DNA from: Pseudocitrobacter faecalis
GTDB lineage: Bacteria; Pseudomonadota; Gammaproteobacteria; Enterobacterales; Enterobacteriaceae
Assembly: GCA_003315335.1 (NCBI GenBank)
Contig: QNRL01000003.1
Location: 178,753 to 242,752, forward strand
Reading direction: 5' to 3'
DNA: 64,000 nt
Shown here: positions 46,567 through 56,174 of the stretch, in pieces
Layout: each line of letters starts with the position of its first letter
Numbering within the stretch: position 1 is the first letter of the stretch
Translations under genes and position numbers: made by a program
The notes under the pieces: model-generated
Database searches by the model: none
What the model was told of the DNA's origin: nothing
The model's input: only the letters and a program-made list of their open reading frames with translations

Positions 46567-47010
46567 TTACTTAAGCAACGTTGCCCACTGCTCAACCCAC
46601 GGGTTCGACACGCCTTCTGGTTCTGGGTCTTCGCTGGCATCGATCATCAGCATTTCGCCAATGCGCTGCGCGCCCTGTTCCTGTAGCAGTGCATCAAACG
46701 TTTTCCCGCCGCCGCAGAAATTAGCGTAGGTGCTGTCACCCAGCGCAATAATGCCGTAGCGCAGATGTGGCTGATACATATCTTTGAGATCGTTAAACAG
46801 CGGCATGATACTGTCTGGCAAATCGCCCTGTCCGGTTGTGGAGGTCACCACCAGCACATATTTGCCGACGTACTCTTCCCATTCGCTGACCTGCGGGTCT
46901 TCAAACACTTTGGCGGTATGGCCCTGATTGCCCAGGATCGCCTGCGCTTCTTCAGCGACTAACAGCGAATTGCCATACATGGTGCCAACAAAAATCCCTA
47001 CTTCAGCCAT
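46567..47010 (-). CDS. yqcA: flavodoxin YqcA
   Basis: A 147-residue short-chain flavodoxin (149 in E. coli). The FMN phosphate loop GTMYGNSLL is at the N-terminus; the flavin-stacking loops [12 protein letters not shown] and [13 protein letters not shown] follow. Role is not settled in E. coli. It lies 21 bases downstream of truC on the same strand. Confidence 0.94.
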   Translation of the reverse strand: MAEVGIFVGTMYGNSLLVAEEAQAILGNQGHTAKVFEDPQVSEWEEYVGKYVLVVTSTTGQGDLPDSIMPLFNDLKDMYQPHLRYGIIALGDSTYANFCGGGKTFDALLQEQGAQRIGEMLMIDASEDPEPEGVSNPWVEQWATLLK

Positions 47011-47031
47011 GATTTAACTCCCTGTTTACTT

Positions 47032-47808
47032 TCAGATGATCTCATCCTGACCGCTGTTGGCAACAAACTCAACCCTTTCGTTATCGGGGAGAAGCCCGCG
47101 CCAGCCAAAGTGTGACAAGGCCTGCATCCAGGTGTCGTCAAGCCCGGCGCGCAGCGTAAGCGGTTCGCCGGTAAACGGATGCGTCAGCGAAAGGGAACTG
47201 GCGTGCAGCATCAGGCGCTGGCAGCCAAAATGTTCCGCCGCGCTGCGGTTCTGACGCAAATCACCGTGTTTACTGTCACCGATAATGGGATGACGCAAAT
47301 GCGCCAGATGGCGGCGCAACTGGTGTTTACGTCCGGTTTTCGGTTCCAGCTCAACCAGCCCGTAACGGGTCGTTGGGTAGCGCCCGGTAGCGACCGGCAT
47401 TTCGACTGTCGCCAGTCCGCGATAATGTGTGACCGCAGGCTGCGGATCTTTGTTCTCTTTCGCGAATTTATCGGCGATTTTGTCGAGTTCTTCCACCAGC
47501 GGGTAATCAAGCACCGTGTCGTCCATTAGCCAGCCACGTACGATAGCGTGATAGCGTTTCTGCATTTGATGCTGCTCAAACTGCTGAGACAACAAACGCC
47601 CCGCCTCGCTGGATAGCCCCATCAGCAGAACGCCGGAGGTCGGGCGATCGAGGCGGTGGGCAGTAAACACGTGCTGACCAATCTGGTCGCGCACCGTTTG
47701 CATCACCACCACTTTTTCGTCGCGATCGAGCCAACTGCGGTGAACCAGCCAGCCGGAAGGTTTATTGACGGCCACCAGCCACTCATCCTGATAAATAATT
47801 TCCAGCAT
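47032..47808 (-). CDS. truC: tRNA pseudouridine(65) synthase TruC
   Basis: An RluA-family enzyme making pseudouridine 65 in tRNA. 258 residues. The catalytic aspartate D54 lies in AHRLDRPTSGVLLM; RKHQLRRHLAHLRHPIIGD is the family C-terminal block. It shares one base with yqcC, arguing for translational coupling. Confidence 0.96.
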   Translation of the reverse strand: MLEIIYQDEWLVAVNKPSGWLVHRSWLDRDEKVVVMQTVRDQIGQHVFTAHRLDRPTSGVLLMGLSSEAGRLLSQQFEQHQMQKRYHAIVRGWLMDDTVLDYPLVEELDKIADKFAKENKDPQPAVTHYRGLATVEMPVATGRYPTTRYGLVELEPKTGRKHQLRRHLAHLRHPIIGDSKHGDLRQNRSAAEHFGCQRLMLHASSLSLTHPFTGEPLTLRAGLDDTWMQALSHFGWRGLLPDNERVEFVANSGQDEII

Positions 47809-48137
47809 CAGTGAGCGTCATCGGCAAAGAAGGCGTCCAGCTTTTGCAGCTCGATCAGGATGATATCGCGCTGCGGATGCTGTGCATCCAGCGCCATTTC
47901 ATAATACGGCGCGATGGCAAAACTTTGCGGCAGCGGTTGGCCGTTATCCAGCAGTTGATGCATGCGCGGAATCAATACCCACTGCAACCACTCCAGCGGC
48001 TCCAGCGTGTCCATGCAAAAGGGTTGGTCGCTGGTAAATTTGCTTTCATGCGGCGCTTCGTCCTGCCAGTGTTGATGCAGGCGCAGCATCGCTTCAATGG
48101 CTTGCAGTTGTTCGCGCAGGTTATCGTGAAGTGTCAT
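47808..48137 (-). CDS. yqcC: conserved protein YqcC (DUF446)
   Basis: A 109-residue soluble protein. The ATG at 48137 matches the E. coli N-terminus; the longer frame upstream would run into the csrB terminator. Conserved block: FCMDTLEPLEWLQWVLIPRMHQLLDNGQPLP. Function unknown; linked to truC across enterics. Confidence 0.93.
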   Translation of the reverse strand: MTLHDNLREQLQAIEAMLRLHQHWQDEAPHESKFTSDQPFCMDTLEPLEWLQWVLIPRMHQLLDNGQPLPQSFAIAPYYEMALDAQHPQRDIILIELQKLDAFFADDAH

Positions 48138-48192
48138 GGGTACCTCGATGGAAACGAAATCGCGTGCAGGATACACCAGCCGGACGCAAAAC

Positions 48193-48225
48193 AAAAAAAG
48201 GGAGCACTGTATAAACAGTGCTCCC
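48193..48225 (-). terminator. csrB terminator
   Basis: Minus strand: GGGAGCACTGT pairs with ACAGTGCTCCC around a four-base loop, followed by seven T residues. Confidence 0.93.
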
Positions 48226-48451
48226 GGTTCGTTTCGCAGCATTCCAGCTACTTTTCGTGCTCCCTGCTCGTCCGTGACAACTTTTCCTGCGGCCTTGCGG
48301 CCTGTTCATCCGTAAACTGTTGCGTCCTGCTCACACCACCCCGATGCGAATCTACCCAATCCCTGAGTATGTCCTGAACTTCTTGCTCCACCAGGCATCC
48401 TGTCTGGCTCTCATTCTCCATCCTGGAGGTGTCCTTTAACGCGTCCTGCGT

Positions 48452-48549
48452 TATCCTTTTGCCTCGTCCTGAAGCCTATCCTTGTTACACCATCCTGGCG
48501 TATCCACTTACCTCATCCTGAGGCCTATCCCTGAAGCACCGTCCTGGTG
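48452..48549 (-). repeat. tandem duplication of 49 nt within csrB
   Basis: Two adjacent 49-base copies (48452-48500, 48501-48549) match at 38 positions without gaps. Each contains four GGA motifs, so the duplication adds several possible CsrA sites. Confidence 0.85.
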
Positions 48550-48678
48550 TGTCCTGTTTGAAGTGTCATCATCCTGATGTTCACTTCACTGTGCGACTCC
48601 TTGTCGACGGACATAGAATCGCTTATTCCGCCCCGTCTTACAAGGGCTCTTCAGGCAATCCTGTAAGGAGATTTTCAT

Positions 48679-48786
48679 ATGAAAGAGCCTAAGAAAAATC
48701 TTAATAAGCTGATTTATAAGGAAAACATAATAATGCTTCAGTCGCTGTCCTACTTACAGCCTGGCGATCTCCTACAAGGCTTGTAA
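48679..48786 (+). CDS. possible 35-aa small protein upstream of csrB
   Basis: A 35-codon frame starts with ATG eight bases after a strong ribosome binding site (TAAGGAG) and reads MKEPKKNLNKLIYKENIIM, then a hydrophobic, Leu-rich end (LQSLSYLQPGDLLQGL). The lysine-rich start and short apolar end could suit a small membrane-associated peptide. E. coli K-12 has a small annotated gene, yqcG, in about this place, but I cannot confirm identity. The frame overlaps the UvrY-type box, so any conservation may reflect DNA binding and not coding. Confidence 0.4.
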   Translation: MKEPKKNLNKLIYKENIIMLQSLSYLQPGDLLQGL

Positions 48787-48799
48787 GAGATCTCTCACA
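48782..48799. promoter_or_regulatory. UvrY/GacA-type box upstream of csrB
   Basis: TGTAAGAGATCTCTCACA matches the GacA/UvrY consensus TGTAAGNNNNNNCTTACA except one base. Its centre is about 182 bases upstream of the csrB start, similar to the far-upstream site known in E. coli. More half-sites (TGTAAG or CTTACA) occur at 48637, 48662 and 48753. Confidence 0.75.
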
Positions 48800-48818
48800 A
48801 GCTCTCGGGCAAAGTGGA

Positions 48819-49364
48819 TTACAAATCGGGGTCTAGTTGAGTGAGGAAGCTCTCAAGAGAAGGGGCGAGAGTCTGGCGCTTACGGGTGCCTAGCGTCTCT
48901 TTAACCACTTCGCCGGTCAGATTACAGACGGAAATCACGTCCAGTTCACTGTCGAGCGTGGCAATGAAAAGCGTTGGTGATAGCTTCAGGCGTTTCTGAG
49001 TGACTAAGTGACCAATCAGATTCTCCTGCACGCGGCGAAAATCGTCCGGGCTCCATACCTGTAGCAGCGTCAGTCGTTGTCCGGCAAAACGGGCTTCCAT
49101 GTCGCCAGCATACTGAGTGGTATAATAAGTATGAAGCGGTGGTTGTACCACAATGTCCAATGCACGTTCAACGGCATTTACATTCTGCTCACCGCTAAAG
49201 GGCAACGGTTGCCAAAAAACCGCGTCGTCGGTGGTACTGACGATGCAGGGAGACGCTACGCCAAACAGCTCTTCGCTGCGCGGCCAGCAGTGATTCTGCT
49301 GCTGCCAGGCGTCGCAATAACGTTGGGTAAAGGCTTTAAGCGCTTCTGCGGTCTGAAGGTCCAC
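48819..49364 (-). CDS. syd: SecY-interacting protein Syd
   Basis: A 181-residue cytosolic protein that binds SecY at the inner membrane and can destabilise faulty SecYEG. Length and sequence match E. coli Syd ([35 protein letters not shown]). Divergent from queF; its 3' end lies just beyond the csrB upstream control region. Confidence 0.95.
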   Translation of the reverse strand: MDLQTAEALKAFTQRYCDAWQQQNHCWPRSEELFGVASPCIVSTTDDAVFWQPLPFSGEQNVNAVERALDIVVQPPLHTYYTTQYAGDMEARFAGQRLTLLQVWSPDDFRRVQENLIGHLVTQKRLKLSPTLFIATLDSELDVISVCNLTGEVVKETLGTRKRQTLAPSLESFLTQLDPDL

Positions 49365-49432
49365 CGATTTCTCTCTTCTGGTTAGTCAGGTTACACTTGG
49401 CGCATAGTCTACCTGCTTTATAACGGTGAAAC

Positions 49433-50278
49433 ATGTCTTCTTATGATAATCATCAGGCGCTGACGGGCCTGACGCTCGGTAAATCAACGGATTACCGCGA
49501 CACTTACGATGCCGGATTATTACAGGGCGTTCCGCGTAGCCTGAATCGCGATCCGCTGGGCCTGCGTGCCGATGCGTTGCCATTCCACGGCGCCGATATC
49601 TGGACATTGTATGAGCTCTCCTGGCTCAACGCCAAAGGGTTGCCGCAGGTGGCCGTCGGTCACGTCGAGTTGCGCCACACCACCGTCAATCTGGTTGAGT
49701 CCAAAAGCTTTAAGCTGTACCTGAACAGTTTTAACCAGACGCGTTTTGGATCATGGGACGATGTTCGCCAAACACTGGAGCGCGATCTCAGCGCCTGCGC
49801 ACAGGGTGACGTCACCGTTTCGCTTTATCGTCTGGATGAAATTGAAGGGCAGCCTATCGCCCACTTCCACGGCACCTGCATTGATAATCAGGATATCGAG
49901 ATTGATAACTATCAGTTCAATGCCGATTACCTGCTGAACTCAACCGGCAGCAAAAATGTGGAAGAGACGCTGGTTAGTCATCTGCTGAAATCCAACTGCC
50001 TGATTACCCACCAGCCAGACTGGGGCTCCGTGCAAATCCAGTATCGCGGGCCGCAGATTGACCGCGAAAAACTGCTGCGTTATCTGGTGTCGTTTCGTCA
50101 CCATAACGAGTTCCACGAACAGTGCGTCGAGCGTATTTTCAGCGATATTCTGCGCTTCTGTCAGCCGGAAAGCCTGAGCGTTTATGCACGCTATACCCGT
50201 CGCGGCGGGTTAGATATCAACCCATGGCGTTCGAATACGGACTTTGTGCCAGCGATTGGGCGACTGGTCAGGCAGTAA
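49433..50278 (+). CDS. queF: NADPH-dependent 7-cyano-7-deazaguanine reductase QueF
   Basis: QueF reduces preQ0 to preQ1 in queuosine synthesis. 281 residues (282 in E. coli), a bimodular T-fold enzyme. The NADPH motif [17 protein letters not shown], the catalytic cysteine block [16 protein letters not shown], and [10 protein letters not shown] are visible. With queD and queE 22 kb away, three queuosine genes are in this window. Confidence 0.97.
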   Translation: MSSYDNHQALTGLTLGKSTDYRDTYDAGLLQGVPRSLNRDPLGLRADALPFHGADIWTLYELSWLNAKGLPQVAVGHVELRHTTVNLVESKSFKLYLNSFNQTRFGSWDDVRQTLERDLSACAQGDVTVSLYRLDEIEGQPIAHFHGTCIDNQDIEIDNYQFNADYLLNSTGSKNVEETLVSHLLKSNCLITHQPDWGSVQIQYRGPQIDREKLLRYLVSFRHHNEFHEQCVERIFSDILRFCQPESLSVYARYTRRGGLDINPWRSNTDFVPAIGRLVRQ

Positions 50279-50283
50279 GTTCC

Positions 50284-50510
50284 CCCCTCACCCTAACCCT
50301 CTCCCACGGGGAGAGGGGACCGATTGTGCACATTGTTACGTTCAGCGTAGTTTTCTCCCTCTTCCTGTGGGAAGGAGGAGTGATTGTGCACCTTGTTACG
50401 TTCAGCGCAGTTTTCTCCCTCTCCCTGTGGGAAGGAGGACCGATTGTGCACCTTGTTACGTTCAGCGCGGTTTTCTCCCTCTCCCTGTGGGAGAGGGCCG
50501 GGGTGAGGGG
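50284..50510. repeat. palindrome array, four units, 60-bp period
   Basis: Four GGGAGAGGG-type palindromes separated by three nearly identical spacers, with an exact 60-base period (TTGTTACG ends at 50340, 50400 and 50460). Outer arms carry CCCTCACCCTAACCC and GGCCGGGGTGAGGGG tails. Each spacer contains GATTGTGCAC. Minor differences (GGAAGGAGG for GGGAGAGGG in two units) show independent drift. It lies between queF and ppnN. Confidence 0.88.
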
Positions 50511-50640
50511 AAGCCCCTCACAAACCTAAATAATTTCTCAATTTGCAACCATTCTCCCACACAGGATGGTTGTAGTATTCCTACAGGCAAGGCTATTGTA
50601 ATCAGCAGGGAAGACGATTCTCGTCCCGTAAGGAGCTCAC

Positions 50641-52005
50641 TTGATTACACATATTAGCCCGCTTGGCTCAATGGATATGTTGTCGCAGCTGGAAGTCGAC
50701 ATGCTTAAACGCACGGCCAGCAGCGACCTGTACCATCTGTTTCGTAACTGCTCGCTGGCGGTACTGAATTCAGGCAGCCTGACCGATAACAGTAAAGAAT
50801 TGCTGTCACGTTTTGAGAATTTCGATATTAACGTGCTGCGCCGCGAGCGCGGCGTGAAGCTGGAACTCATCAACCCGCCAGAAGAGGCGTTTGTTGATGG
50901 CCATATTATTCGCTCGCTGCAGGCCAACCTGTTTGCCGTTCTGCGCGATATCCTGTTCGTTTATGGCCAAATCCACAACACTGTACGCTTCCCGAATCTT
51001 GATCTGGAAAGCTCTACGCATATTACTAACCTGGTCTTCAGCATTCTGCGCAACGCGCGTGCGCTGCACGTCGGCGAAGCCCCGAGCATGGTGGTTTGCT
51101 GGGGCGGTCACTCGATTAACGAAAACGAATACCTTTACGCGCGCCGCGTGGGGAATCAGCTTGGCCTGCGTGAGCTGAACATCTGCACTGGCTGTGGGCC
51201 AGGCGCGATGGAAGCGCCAATGAAAGGTGCGGCGGTTGGTCACGCGCAGCAGCGTTACAAAGAAGGCCGTTTTATTGGCATGACTGAACCGTCAATCATC
51301 GCCGCTGAGCCACCTAACCCGCTGGTTAACGAGCTGATTATCATGCCGGATATCGAAAAACGTCTCGAAGCGTTTGTTCGGATCGCGCACGGCATCATAA
51401 TCTTCCCCGGCGGCGTCGGTACAGCGGAAGAGCTGCTGTATCTCCTTGGTATTCTGATGAACCCGGCGAACAAAAATCAGGTACTGCCGCTCATTCTCAC
51501 CGGCCCGAAAGAGAGCGCCGATTACTTCCGCGTGCTGGATGAGTTTATCGTCCATACGCTGGGTGAAAGCGCGCGTCGTCACTACAAAATCATCATCGAC
51601 GACGCCGCGGAAGTGGCCCGTCAGATGAAGAAAGCGATGCCGCTGGTGAAAGAAAACCGCCGTGATACGGGTGATGCTTATAGCTTTAACTGGTCGATTA
51701 AAATCGCGCCAGATCTGCAGATGCCGTTCGAACCGACCCACGAAAACATGGCGAACCTGAAACTTTATCCGGACCAGCCGGTTGAAGTCCTCGCCGCTGA
51801 CCTGCGCCGCGCCTTCTCGGGTATCGTCGCCGGTAATGTGAAGGAAGTAGGTATTCGGGCTATCGAAGAGTTTGGGCCGTACAAAATCCACGGCGACAAA
51901 GCGATGATGCGCCGCATGGATGATCTGTTGCAGGGCTTTGTCGCCCAGCACCGTATGAAGCTGCCAGGCTCCGCTTATATCCCTTGCTACGAAATCATGG
52001 CCTGA
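50641..52005 (+). CDS. ppnN: nucleotide 5'-monophosphate nucleosidase PpnN
   Basis: PpnN (YgdH) cleaves purine and pyrimidine monophosphates to base and ribose 5-phosphate; in E. coli it is stimulated by (p)ppGpp. 454 residues as in E. coli. The central LOG-like domain has [16 protein letters not shown] and [18 protein letters not shown]. Translation starts at TTG with AAGGAG seven bases upstream, the same unusual start known in E. coli. Confidence 0.96.
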   Translation: MITHISPLGSMDMLSQLEVDMLKRTASSDLYHLFRNCSLAVLNSGSLTDNSKELLSRFENFDINVLRRERGVKLELINPPEEAFVDGHIIRSLQANLFAVLRDILFVYGQIHNTVRFPNLDLESSTHITNLVFSILRNARALHVGEAPSMVVCWGGHSINENEYLYARRVGNQLGLRELNICTGCGPGAMEAPMKGAAVGHAQQRYKEGRFIGMTEPSIIAAEPPNPLVNELIIMPDIEKRLEAFVRIAHGIIIFPGGVGTAEELLYLLGILMNPANKNQVLPLILTGPKESADYFRVLDEFIVHTLGESARRHYKIIIDDAAEVARQMKKAMPLVKENRRDTGDAYSFNWSIKIAPDLQMPFEPTHENMANLKLYPDQPVEVLAADLRRAFSGIVAGNVKEVGIRAIEEFGPYKIHGDKAMMRRMDDLLQGFVAQHRMKLPGSAYIPCYEIMA

Positions 52006-52021
52006 TAAAGCCTGCCACCAT

Positions 52022-52042
52022 GTCGCCCGCCTGCCGGGCGAC
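52022..52042 (+). terminator. hairpin after ppnN
   Basis: GTCGCCCG pairs perfectly with CGGGCGAC around a five-base loop, 16 bases after the ppnN stop. The following T-content is modest. Confidence 0.55.
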
Positions 52043-52568
52043 TTATCCCTTCCTGGCCGTTGAATCTATTAGCATAAAACCCCACCCCGTTACGTTTATC
52101 CCCTCACTTCTTCTAATGGCGTTGAACTAAAAATGACAACAATTCCTTATTGTTAATCACTCAATCCCGGGCGTTTGCCTGAAGACCAAAGCGTGAATTA
52201 TTAACAACAAAGAGAAATAAACCGTCTAAAACGCTATTTTTAATACTTTTATTAGTGCAATCCGCGTATTTACACTCCTGCCTATTTACCAACCATACTG
52301 CTAATGCTAGCTTTCGCGCCCATAAATTTCCGCCTAAATAACAATCACAGGCAGATGAACTGCAAACACAGCGAAGAGGAGTGAATTATTACATTTGGGA
52401 TCATGATCACTGATAGATTCATCAGTTAAATGTATCTTTCCGCCCCGTCGTAGTGATGGGTGGAAAATCATAAAAAAACCGTCACTGAAAAGATTTCATA
52501 TTACTGTCGGTCTTAATTCCATTGGATTTAACTAAAAACCGGCAATTTTAGTCCTCCAGGAGATACAG
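52043..52568 (+). promoter_or_regulatory. sdaC upstream region with possible CRP site
   Basis: 526 bases, AT-rich, no credible gene. At 52396-52411, TGGGA-N6-TCACT matches the CRP half-sites TGTGA/TCACA at 4 of 5 positions each, about 158 bases before sdaC. CRP activation of sdaC is known in E. coli; the site is my inference. A good binding site (CAGGAGATACAG) precedes the sdaC ATG. Confidence 0.4.
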
Positions 52569-53858
52569 ATGGAAAGCACTCAAACCAGCACCATCGCGTC
52601 AACACAATCCGCTAGCGGATGGCGCAAAACAGATACCATGTGGATGCTGGGTCTGTACGGTACAGCAATCGGCGCGGGCGTTCTGTTCCTGCCGATCAAC
52701 GCAGGCGTCGGCGGTATGATCCCGCTGATTATCATGGCCATTCTTGCCTTCCCAATGACCTTCTTCGCACACCGCGGTCTGACCCGCTTCGTGCTGTCCG
52801 GTAAAAATCCGGGTGAAGACATCACGGAAGTGGTTGAAGAACACTTCGGCGTGGGCGCAGGTAAGCTGATTACCCTGCTCTACTTCTTCGCTATCTATCC
52901 GATTCTGTTGGTATACAGCGTAGCCATCACCAACACCGTAGAAAGCTTCATGACGCACCAGCTGCAGATGACTGCACCGCCGCGTGCGATTCTGTCGCTG
53001 ATTCTGATCGTCGGTATGATGACCATCGTGCGCTTCGGCGAGCAGATGATTGTTAAAGCGATGAGTATTCTGGTGTTCCCGTTCGTAGCAGCCCTGATGC
53101 TACTGGCTCTGTACCTCATCCCACAGTGGAACGGCGCGGCGCTGGAAACCCTGTCCCTGAGCTCTGCGACCTCTACCGGTAACGGTCTGTGGATGACACT
53201 GTGGCTGGCTATCCCGGTTATGGTCTTCTCCTTCAACCACTCACCGATCATCTCCTCTTTCGCCGTCGCGAAACGTGAAGAGTACGGTCAGGGTGCTGAG
53301 AAGAAGTGTTCTAAAATCCTGGCTTGCGCGCACATCATGATGGTGCTGACCGTAATGTTCTTCGTCTTCAGCTGCGTACTGAGCCTGACTCCGGCAGACC
53401 TGGCGGCGGCGAAAGCACAGAACATCTCGATTCTGTCTTACCTGGCGAACCACTTTAACGTCTCCTTCATCGAATGGATGGCGCCAATCATCGCGATTAT
53501 CGCTATCACGAAATCGTTCCTGGGCCACTACCTGGGCGCACGTGAAGGCTTCAACGGGATGGTGATTAAGTCTCTGCGTGGCAAAGGCAAATCCATCGAA
53601 ATCAACAAACTGAACAAAATCACTGCGCTGTTCATGCTGGTTACCACCTGGATTGTGGCAACCCTGAACCCAAGCATCCTGGGTATGATTGAAACCCTGG
53701 GCGGCCCGGTTATCGCGATGATTCTGTTCCTGATGCCGATGTATGCAATTCAGAAAGTACCGGCGATGCGTAAATACAGCGGCCATATCAGCAACGTATT
53801 CGTTGTGGTTATGGGTCTGATTGCTATCTCCGCTATCTTCTACTCTCTGTTCAGCTAA
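52569..53858 (+). CDS. sdaC: serine:proton symporter SdaC
   Basis: A 429-residue inner-membrane transporter of the hydroxy/aromatic amino acid permease family with about 11 helices. It begins with a soluble Thr/Ser-rich tail, then [25 protein letters not shown], the family signature in helix 1. Codon use suggests high expression. sdaB follows after 58 bases, giving uptake plus deamination of serine. Confidence 0.97.
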   Translation: MESTQTSTIASTQSASGWRKTDTMWMLGLYGTAIGAGVLFLPINAGVGGMIPLIIMAILAFPMTFFAHRGLTRFVLSGKNPGEDITEVVEEHFGVGAGKLITLLYFFAIYPILLVYSVAITNTVESFMTHQLQMTAPPRAILSLILIVGMMTIVRFGEQMIVKAMSILVFPFVAALMLLALYLIPQWNGAALETLSLSSATSTGNGLWMTLWLAIPVMVFSFNHSPIISSFAVAKREEYGQGAEKKCSKILACAHIMMVLTVMFFVFSCVLSLTPADLAAAKAQNISILSYLANHFNVSFIEWMAPIIAIIAITKSFLGHYLGAREGFNGMVIKSLRGKGKSIEINKLNKITALFMLVTTWIVATLNPSILGMIETLGGPVIAMILFLMPMYAIQKVPAMRKYSGHISNVFVVVMGLIAISAIFYSLFS

Positions 53859-53863
53859 TCCCC

Positions 53864-53885
53864 CGCGCCGCCTTCGGGCGGCGCG
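53864..53885 (+). terminator. UUCG-loop hairpin between sdaC and sdaB
   Basis: CGCGCCGCC and GGCGGCGCG arms flank a TTCG loop, six bases after the sdaC stop. The weak T-run (TCTCTTCTTTTCC) suggests partial termination or processing, allowing read-through into sdaB. Confidence 0.6.
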
Positions 53886-53916
53886 TCTCTTCTTTTCCTA
53901 CAGCAATGGACGCATC

Positions 53917-55284
53917 ATGATCAGCGTATTCGATATTTTCAAAATCGGCATTGGTCCCTCCAGCTCTCATACTGTCGGGCCAATGAAAGCAGGCAAACAA
54001 TTCACGGACGACTTGATTGCGCGTGGGATCCTGACCGACATCACCCGCGTCGTCGTCGATGTTTACGGCTCACTCTCCCTCACCGGGAAGGGCCACCATA
54101 CCGATATCGCCATCATCATGGGCCTGGCGGGTAACCTGCCGGACACCGTCGATATCGACAGCATTCCTGGTTTTATTCAGGACGTGAATACCCACGGCCG
54201 TTTACTGCTGGCAAACGGTCAGCATGAAGTGGAGTTCCCGGTTGATAAGTGCATGAATTTCCATGCCGACAACCTCTCTTTGCATGAAAACGGCATGCGC
54301 ATCACCGCACTGGTGGGCGAAAAAGCGGTTTACAGCAAAACCTATTATTCCATCGGCGGTGGCTTTATCGTCGATGAAGAGCACTTTGGCCTGCAGGCTG
54401 AAGCGCCTGTCGCCGTACCTTATCCGTATAGCAGCGCGGCAGATTTACAGCGTCATTGCCAGGAAACGGGGCTCTCCCTCTCAGGCCTGATGATGCAAAA
54501 CGAACTGGCGTTACACAGCAAAGAAGAGCTGGAAAAGCACTTTGCTGACGTCTGGGCGGTGATGAAAGGCGGCATAGAACATGGCACCACCACTGAAGGC
54601 GTCCTGCCGGGTAAACTGCGCGTACCGCGCCGTGCCTCCGCGCTGCGCCGCATGCTGGTTAGCCAGGATAAAATCAGCAGTGACCCGATGGCGGTCGTTG
54701 ACTGGATCAACATGTTCGCGCTGGCGGTCAATGAAGAAAACGCCGCTGGCGGACGCGTGGTCACCGCGCCAACGAACGGCGCCTGCGGGATTGTTCCGGC
54801 AGTGCTGGCGTACTACGACAAATTTATCCGTGAAGTGAACGCCAACTCGCTGGCGCGCTATCTGCTGGTAGCCAGCGCCATCGGCTCGCTTTACAAAATG
54901 AATGCCTCAATTTCCGGCGCGGAAGTGGGCTGTCAGGGCGAAGTGGGCGTGGCCTGTTCTATGGCCGCCGCTGGTCTGGCAGAACTATTGGGCGGCAGCC
55001 CGGCGCAGGTGTGCATCGCCGCGGAAATCGGCATGGAGCACAACCTCGGTTTAACCTGCGACCCGGTTGCGGGTCAGGTTCAGGTGCCGTGCATCGAGCG
55101 TAACGCGATCGCCTCTGTGAAAGCGGTCAACGCAGCCCGTATGGCGCTGCGTCGAACCAGCCAGCCGCGCGTATGCCTCGATAAGGTTATCGAGACGATG
55201 TATGAAACAGGCAAAGACATGAACGCCAAGTATCGCGAAACCTCTCGCGGCGGCCTGGCAATGAAAGTGGTTGCCTGCGATTAA
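53917..55284 (+). CDS. sdaB: L-serine deaminase 2 SdaB
   Basis: An iron-sulfur L-serine dehydratase turning serine into pyruvate and ammonia. The ATG at 53917 gives 455 residues, the E. coli length; a longer frame overlaps sdaC and is not used. Family blocks: IGIGPSSSHTVGPM, SIGGGFIVDEEHF, and cluster-binding cysteines in PTNGACGIVPAVL, GCQGEVGVACSMAAAGLAEL and GLTCDPVAGQVQVPCIERN. The binding site is weak (GGACGC), which suggests dependence on sdaC transcription. Confidence 0.97.
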   Translation: MISVFDIFKIGIGPSSSHTVGPMKAGKQFTDDLIARGILTDITRVVVDVYGSLSLTGKGHHTDIAIIMGLAGNLPDTVDIDSIPGFIQDVNTHGRLLLANGQHEVEFPVDKCMNFHADNLSLHENGMRITALVGEKAVYSKTYYSIGGGFIVDEEHFGLQAEAPVAVPYPYSSAADLQRHCQETGLSLSGLMMQNELALHSKEELEKHFADVWAVMKGGIEHGTTTEGVLPGKLRVPRRASALRRMLVSQDKISSDPMAVVDWINMFALAVNEENAAGGRVVTAPTNGACGIVPAVLAYYDKFIREVNANSLARYLLVASAIGSLYKMNASISGAEVGCQGEVGVACSMAAAGLAELLGGSPAQVCIAAEIGMEHNLGLTCDPVAGQVQVPCIERNAIASVKAVNAARMALRRTSQPRVCLDKVIETMYETGKDMNAKYRETSRGGLAMKVVACD

Positions 55285-55293
55285 TCCCCCCAA

Positions 55294-55328
55294 CTGCCCG
55301 GTGGCACGCTGCGCCGGGCAGTTTTTTT
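55294..55328 (+). terminator. sdaB terminator
   Basis: CTGCCCGG pairs with CCGGGCAG, followed by seven T residues, nine bases after the sdaB stop. Confidence 0.9.
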
Positions 55329-55415
55329 GCGAGCCTCCTTCCTGATTTTTTATCCCGCGTAGCCTCCCCCTGATGCAAATGTTACCCTAGCCTCAATTGT
55401 TACAAGGAGGTCCCG

Positions 55416-56171
55416 GTGTCCGTTCATCTGCTTATCGTCGACGCGCTTAATTTGATTCGCCGCATTCATGCCGTGCAGGGTTCCCCCTGCGGTGAAACGT
55501 GCCTGCGGGCGCTGGAGCAACTCATTGCTCACAGCCAGCCCACGCACGTCGTCGCCGTATTTGATGATGAAGAGCGGGGCCAGGGTTGGCGACATCAGCG
55601 TCTGCCCGACTATAAAGCGGGCCGCGCCCCGATGCCGGATACGCTGATAGAAGAGATGCCGGCATTACGTGCGGCGTTCGAACAGCGCGGCTTCAGATGC
55701 TGGGCCCTGCCGGGCAGCGAAGCCGACGATCTTGCGGCAACGCTTGCGGTAAAAGTCGCGCAGGCCGGGCATCAGGCAACGATTGTGTCCACGGACAAAG
55801 GCTACTGTCAGTTACTCTCGCCCACCATTCGCATTCGTGATTACTTCCAGAAACGCTGGCTGGATGCGCCGTTTATCGCCAGCGAATTTGGCGTCACGCC
55901 GCAACAATTGCCAGATTATTGGGGGCTGGCGGGGATCAGCAGTTCAAAAGTGCCGGGTGTCGCGGGAATCGGGCCCAAGAGCGCCACCCAGTTGCTCAAT
56001 GAGTTTGAATCGCTGGAAGGGATTTACACGCAACTGGATAACGTACCGGAGAAGTGGCGTAAAAAGCTTGAAGAACATAAAGAGATGGCGTTTATCTGCC
56101 GTGACGTCGCACGGCTGGAGACTAATTTACAGCTTGATGGGAATTTGCAGCAGTTGCGGCTGGTGCGGTAG
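55416..56171 (+). CDS. xni: flap endonuclease Xni (ExoIX)
   Basis: A 251-residue FEN-family nuclease related to the 5'-nuclease domain of DNA polymerase I. It starts at GTG with AAGGAGG eight bases upstream. The acidic blocks are seen in [45 protein letters not shown] and [10 protein letters not shown]; the helix-hairpin-helix is in [15 protein letters not shown]. coli Xni lacks part of the acidic cluster of the family and has flap endonuclease activity. Confidence 0.95.
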   Translation: MSVHLLIVDALNLIRRIHAVQGSPCGETCLRALEQLIAHSQPTHVVAVFDDEERGQGWRHQRLPDYKAGRAPMPDTLIEEMPALRAAFEQRGFRCWALPGSEADDLAATLAVKVAQAGHQATIVSTDKGYCQLLSPTIRIRDYFQKRWLDAPFIASEFGVTPQQLPDYWGLAGISSSKVPGVAGIGPKSATQLLNEFESLEGIYTQLDNVPEKWRKKLEEHKEMAFICRDVARLETNLQLDGNLQQLRLVR

Positions 56172-56174
56172 GAC

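Larger units (their letters stand above)
48193..48608 (-). ncRNA. csrB: CsrB regulatory RNA, about 416 nt
   Basis: CsrB sequesters the translational regulator CsrA. Minus strand, it begins GTCGACAAGGAGTC like E. coli CsrB and ends in the conserved terminator. I count about 26 GGA triplets, many as AGGA in hairpin loops (CCAGGATGG, TCAGGATGA, GCAGGACGC). It sits between yqcC and syd as in E. coli, where it is about 369 nt. The extra length is explained by a 49-nt imperfect tandem duplication (48452-48500 and 48501-48549). A UvrY-type box lies about 182 bases upstream, and barA is in the same window. The 5' end is by similarity only. Confidence 0.96.

Noticed and set aside
50284-50510. CRISPR array, suggested by the exact 60-base period
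   Set aside because: The units are palindromes with drift, the spacers are near-identical to each other, and no cas genes or leader are present. It is an extragenic palindrome array.
50122-50657. Two overlapping plus-strand frames of about 135 codons across the repeat array
   Set aside because: They arise from translating the 60-base repeats (60 is divisible by 3, so frames stay open) and have no start signal.
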